From Promethearchaeota archaeon (GTDB lineage: Archaea > Asgardarchaeota > Lokiarchaeia > Sigynarchaeales > SOKP01), in assembly GCA_016839845.1 (NCBI GenBank), contig JAEOTL010000306.1, forward strand, positions 1 through 5,855: 5,855 nucleotides of DNA, read 5' to 3'. Positions 5,099 to 5,855 of this stretch are shown piece by piece. The notes under the pieces were generated by a model, which was given only the letters and a program-made list of their open reading frames with translations, did no database searches and was not told the DNA's origin. The translations under genes and the position numbers were made by a program. The stretch's first letter is position 1. Every line of letters begins with the position of its first letter.

Positions 5099-5855
5099 AT
5101 GAACTCCCAAAATGATGATCAACTATTAGAGATGAAATCGTCAAAGAATAGTGATATAATAGGAACTCCTGTATTTAAAGTCTGGATAGCTCTTCTCATA
5201 TTTACTGTAATTGAAACAATGCTCATTTTTTACCTTGAACCTCTTTTAAGAATTAGATTTCCGGCATTGGATCCTGATACAGGTCCTTCAGATTATTATT
5301 GGAAATTAAATGTACGAGATGCTATGACTATGGTAATCACTTGGACGTTTTATGCAACACACCAGCTATCAGTGTGGATAGTTATAATTTGGGCTCACAA
5401 AAATTATCATGGTAAAAAACTTGATGAGAAGAAATTACTTAAGTATACTGTGATGATGGCAGTAATCTTAGTAACATTTACTTTACTCCACTTACTTCAA
5501 ACTCATATATGGTACGATGGTCTTGCTCAGGATGTAGCAATTATAACAAGCCAGGGAAGCGTGATCATTATGCTTTCCATTCTTCTTGTTATGCAGAATC
5601 CCAAGCGTGGAATTTTCTTTGGCAAAAAAGAAAAGAGGCTCATGCGACCTGAAGTCGCAGGTACCTTCATGAAAAGCCATCAACTAATATTCAGTTGGGC
5701 TTTAGTATACACCTTCTGGTTCCATCCAATGGATTCCTCCCCCGCTTTACTCAGTGGATTCTTCTTCATGGGATTGTTGTTTATACAGATGACCTTAGCA
5801 TATACTCGAATGCACCTTAACAAATGGTGGGTATTACTTGTGGAATCCTATGTTG
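5099..5855 (+). CDS. polytopic membrane protein of unknown function, 5' part (3' end outside window)
   Basis: The frame is open from the ATG at 5099 to the right edge, giving 252 complete codons. A polar N-terminus (1-24) precedes hydrophobic segments at about 26-45, 76-98, 115-134, 147-165, 193-208 and 214-236, with another starting near 244. Basic loops follow the second (AHKNYHGKKLDEKK) and fourth (NPKRGIFFGKKEKR) segments, so those loops are probably cytoplasmic. Histidines and aromatics lie in or near the helices: H88, LLHLLQTHIWYDG (129-141), KSHQ (192-195), FWFHPMD (206-212) and RMHLNKWW (237-244). These could bind a cofactor or ligand, but that is speculation. I do not recognise a named family with confidence. 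A truncated paralogue of its first 36 codons lies at 4104-4217, beside the other Roadblock gene's flank. The ATG is supported by that alignment and by a TATA-like box upstream. Confidence 0.85.
   Translation, partial: MNSQNDDQLLEMKSSKNSDIIGTPVFKVWIALLIFTVIETMLIFYLEPLLRIRFPALDPDTGPSDYYWKLNVRDAMTMVITWTFYATHQLSVWIVIIWAHKNYHGKKLDEKKLLKYTVMMAVILVTFTLLHLLQTHIWYDGLAQDVAIITSQGSVIIMLSILLVMQNPKRGIFFGKKEKRLMRPEVAGTFMKSHQLIFSWALVYTFWFHPMDSSPALLSGFFFMGLLFIQMTLAYTRMHLNKWWVLLVESYV

Noticed and set aside
5492..5683. Leftward ORF of 63 codons
   Set aside because: It is antisense to the polytopic membrane-protein gene, which is open throughout and has a paralogous remnant.

Overview
The window is AT-rich archaeal DNA, most likely from an Asgard (Loki-like) archaeon. 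Three things point there. Two compact Roadblock/LC7 proteins lie close together. A large membrane protein carries a cytoplasmic domain (around EFWGHCSNLQAWVEHDYDTR) that I associate with Asgard leucine-rich-repeat and related proteins. Promoters look archaeal, with TATA-like boxes about 26-29 nt before several start codons and oligo-T stretches after genes. No rRNA, tRNA, CRISPR array or insertion sequence was found. The lineage is inferred from protein character, not from a marker gene.

Layout. Positions 1-747 (+) hold the 3' part of a ZIP-family metal transporter, open through the left edge. Positions 972-2942 (-) encode a 656-residue two-pass membrane protein: an outward DNRLRE (CBM96-like) domain, a second membrane helix, a Pro/Arg/Gln-rich linker, the Asgard-type domain and a C-terminal zinc ribbon. 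Upstream of it on the same strand are Roadblock A (3065-3451), Roadblock B (4236-4622, or 4676 with an earlier start) and a possible 51-codon gene (4779-4934). On the plus strand are a ribbon-helix-helix DNA-binding protein (3789-4067), a truncated remnant of a membrane-protein gene (4104-4217), and the intact 5' part of that gene (5099 to the right edge).

The main find is a duplicated module. Roadblock A and B are about 64% identical and also match past their stop codons. The remnant at 4104-4217 matches the first 36 codons of the gene at 5099, and it stops exactly where the 3'-flank homology of Roadblock B begins. The simplest reading is a tandem duplication of a [Roadblock (-) / membrane protein (+)] unit, with the first membrane-protein copy truncated. 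Differences between remnant and intact copy fall mostly at third codon positions (15 of 24), so the lost copy evolved as a protein before, or despite, truncation.

How the genes may work together is inference. Roadblock proteins act on small GTPases at membranes. They sit next to a bitopic protein with an outside ligand-binding-like domain and a large cytoplasmic part, and next to a polytopic membrane protein of unknown function. That suggests a membrane-associated sensing or adhesion module, but no GTPase gene is in the window and nothing here proves the link.
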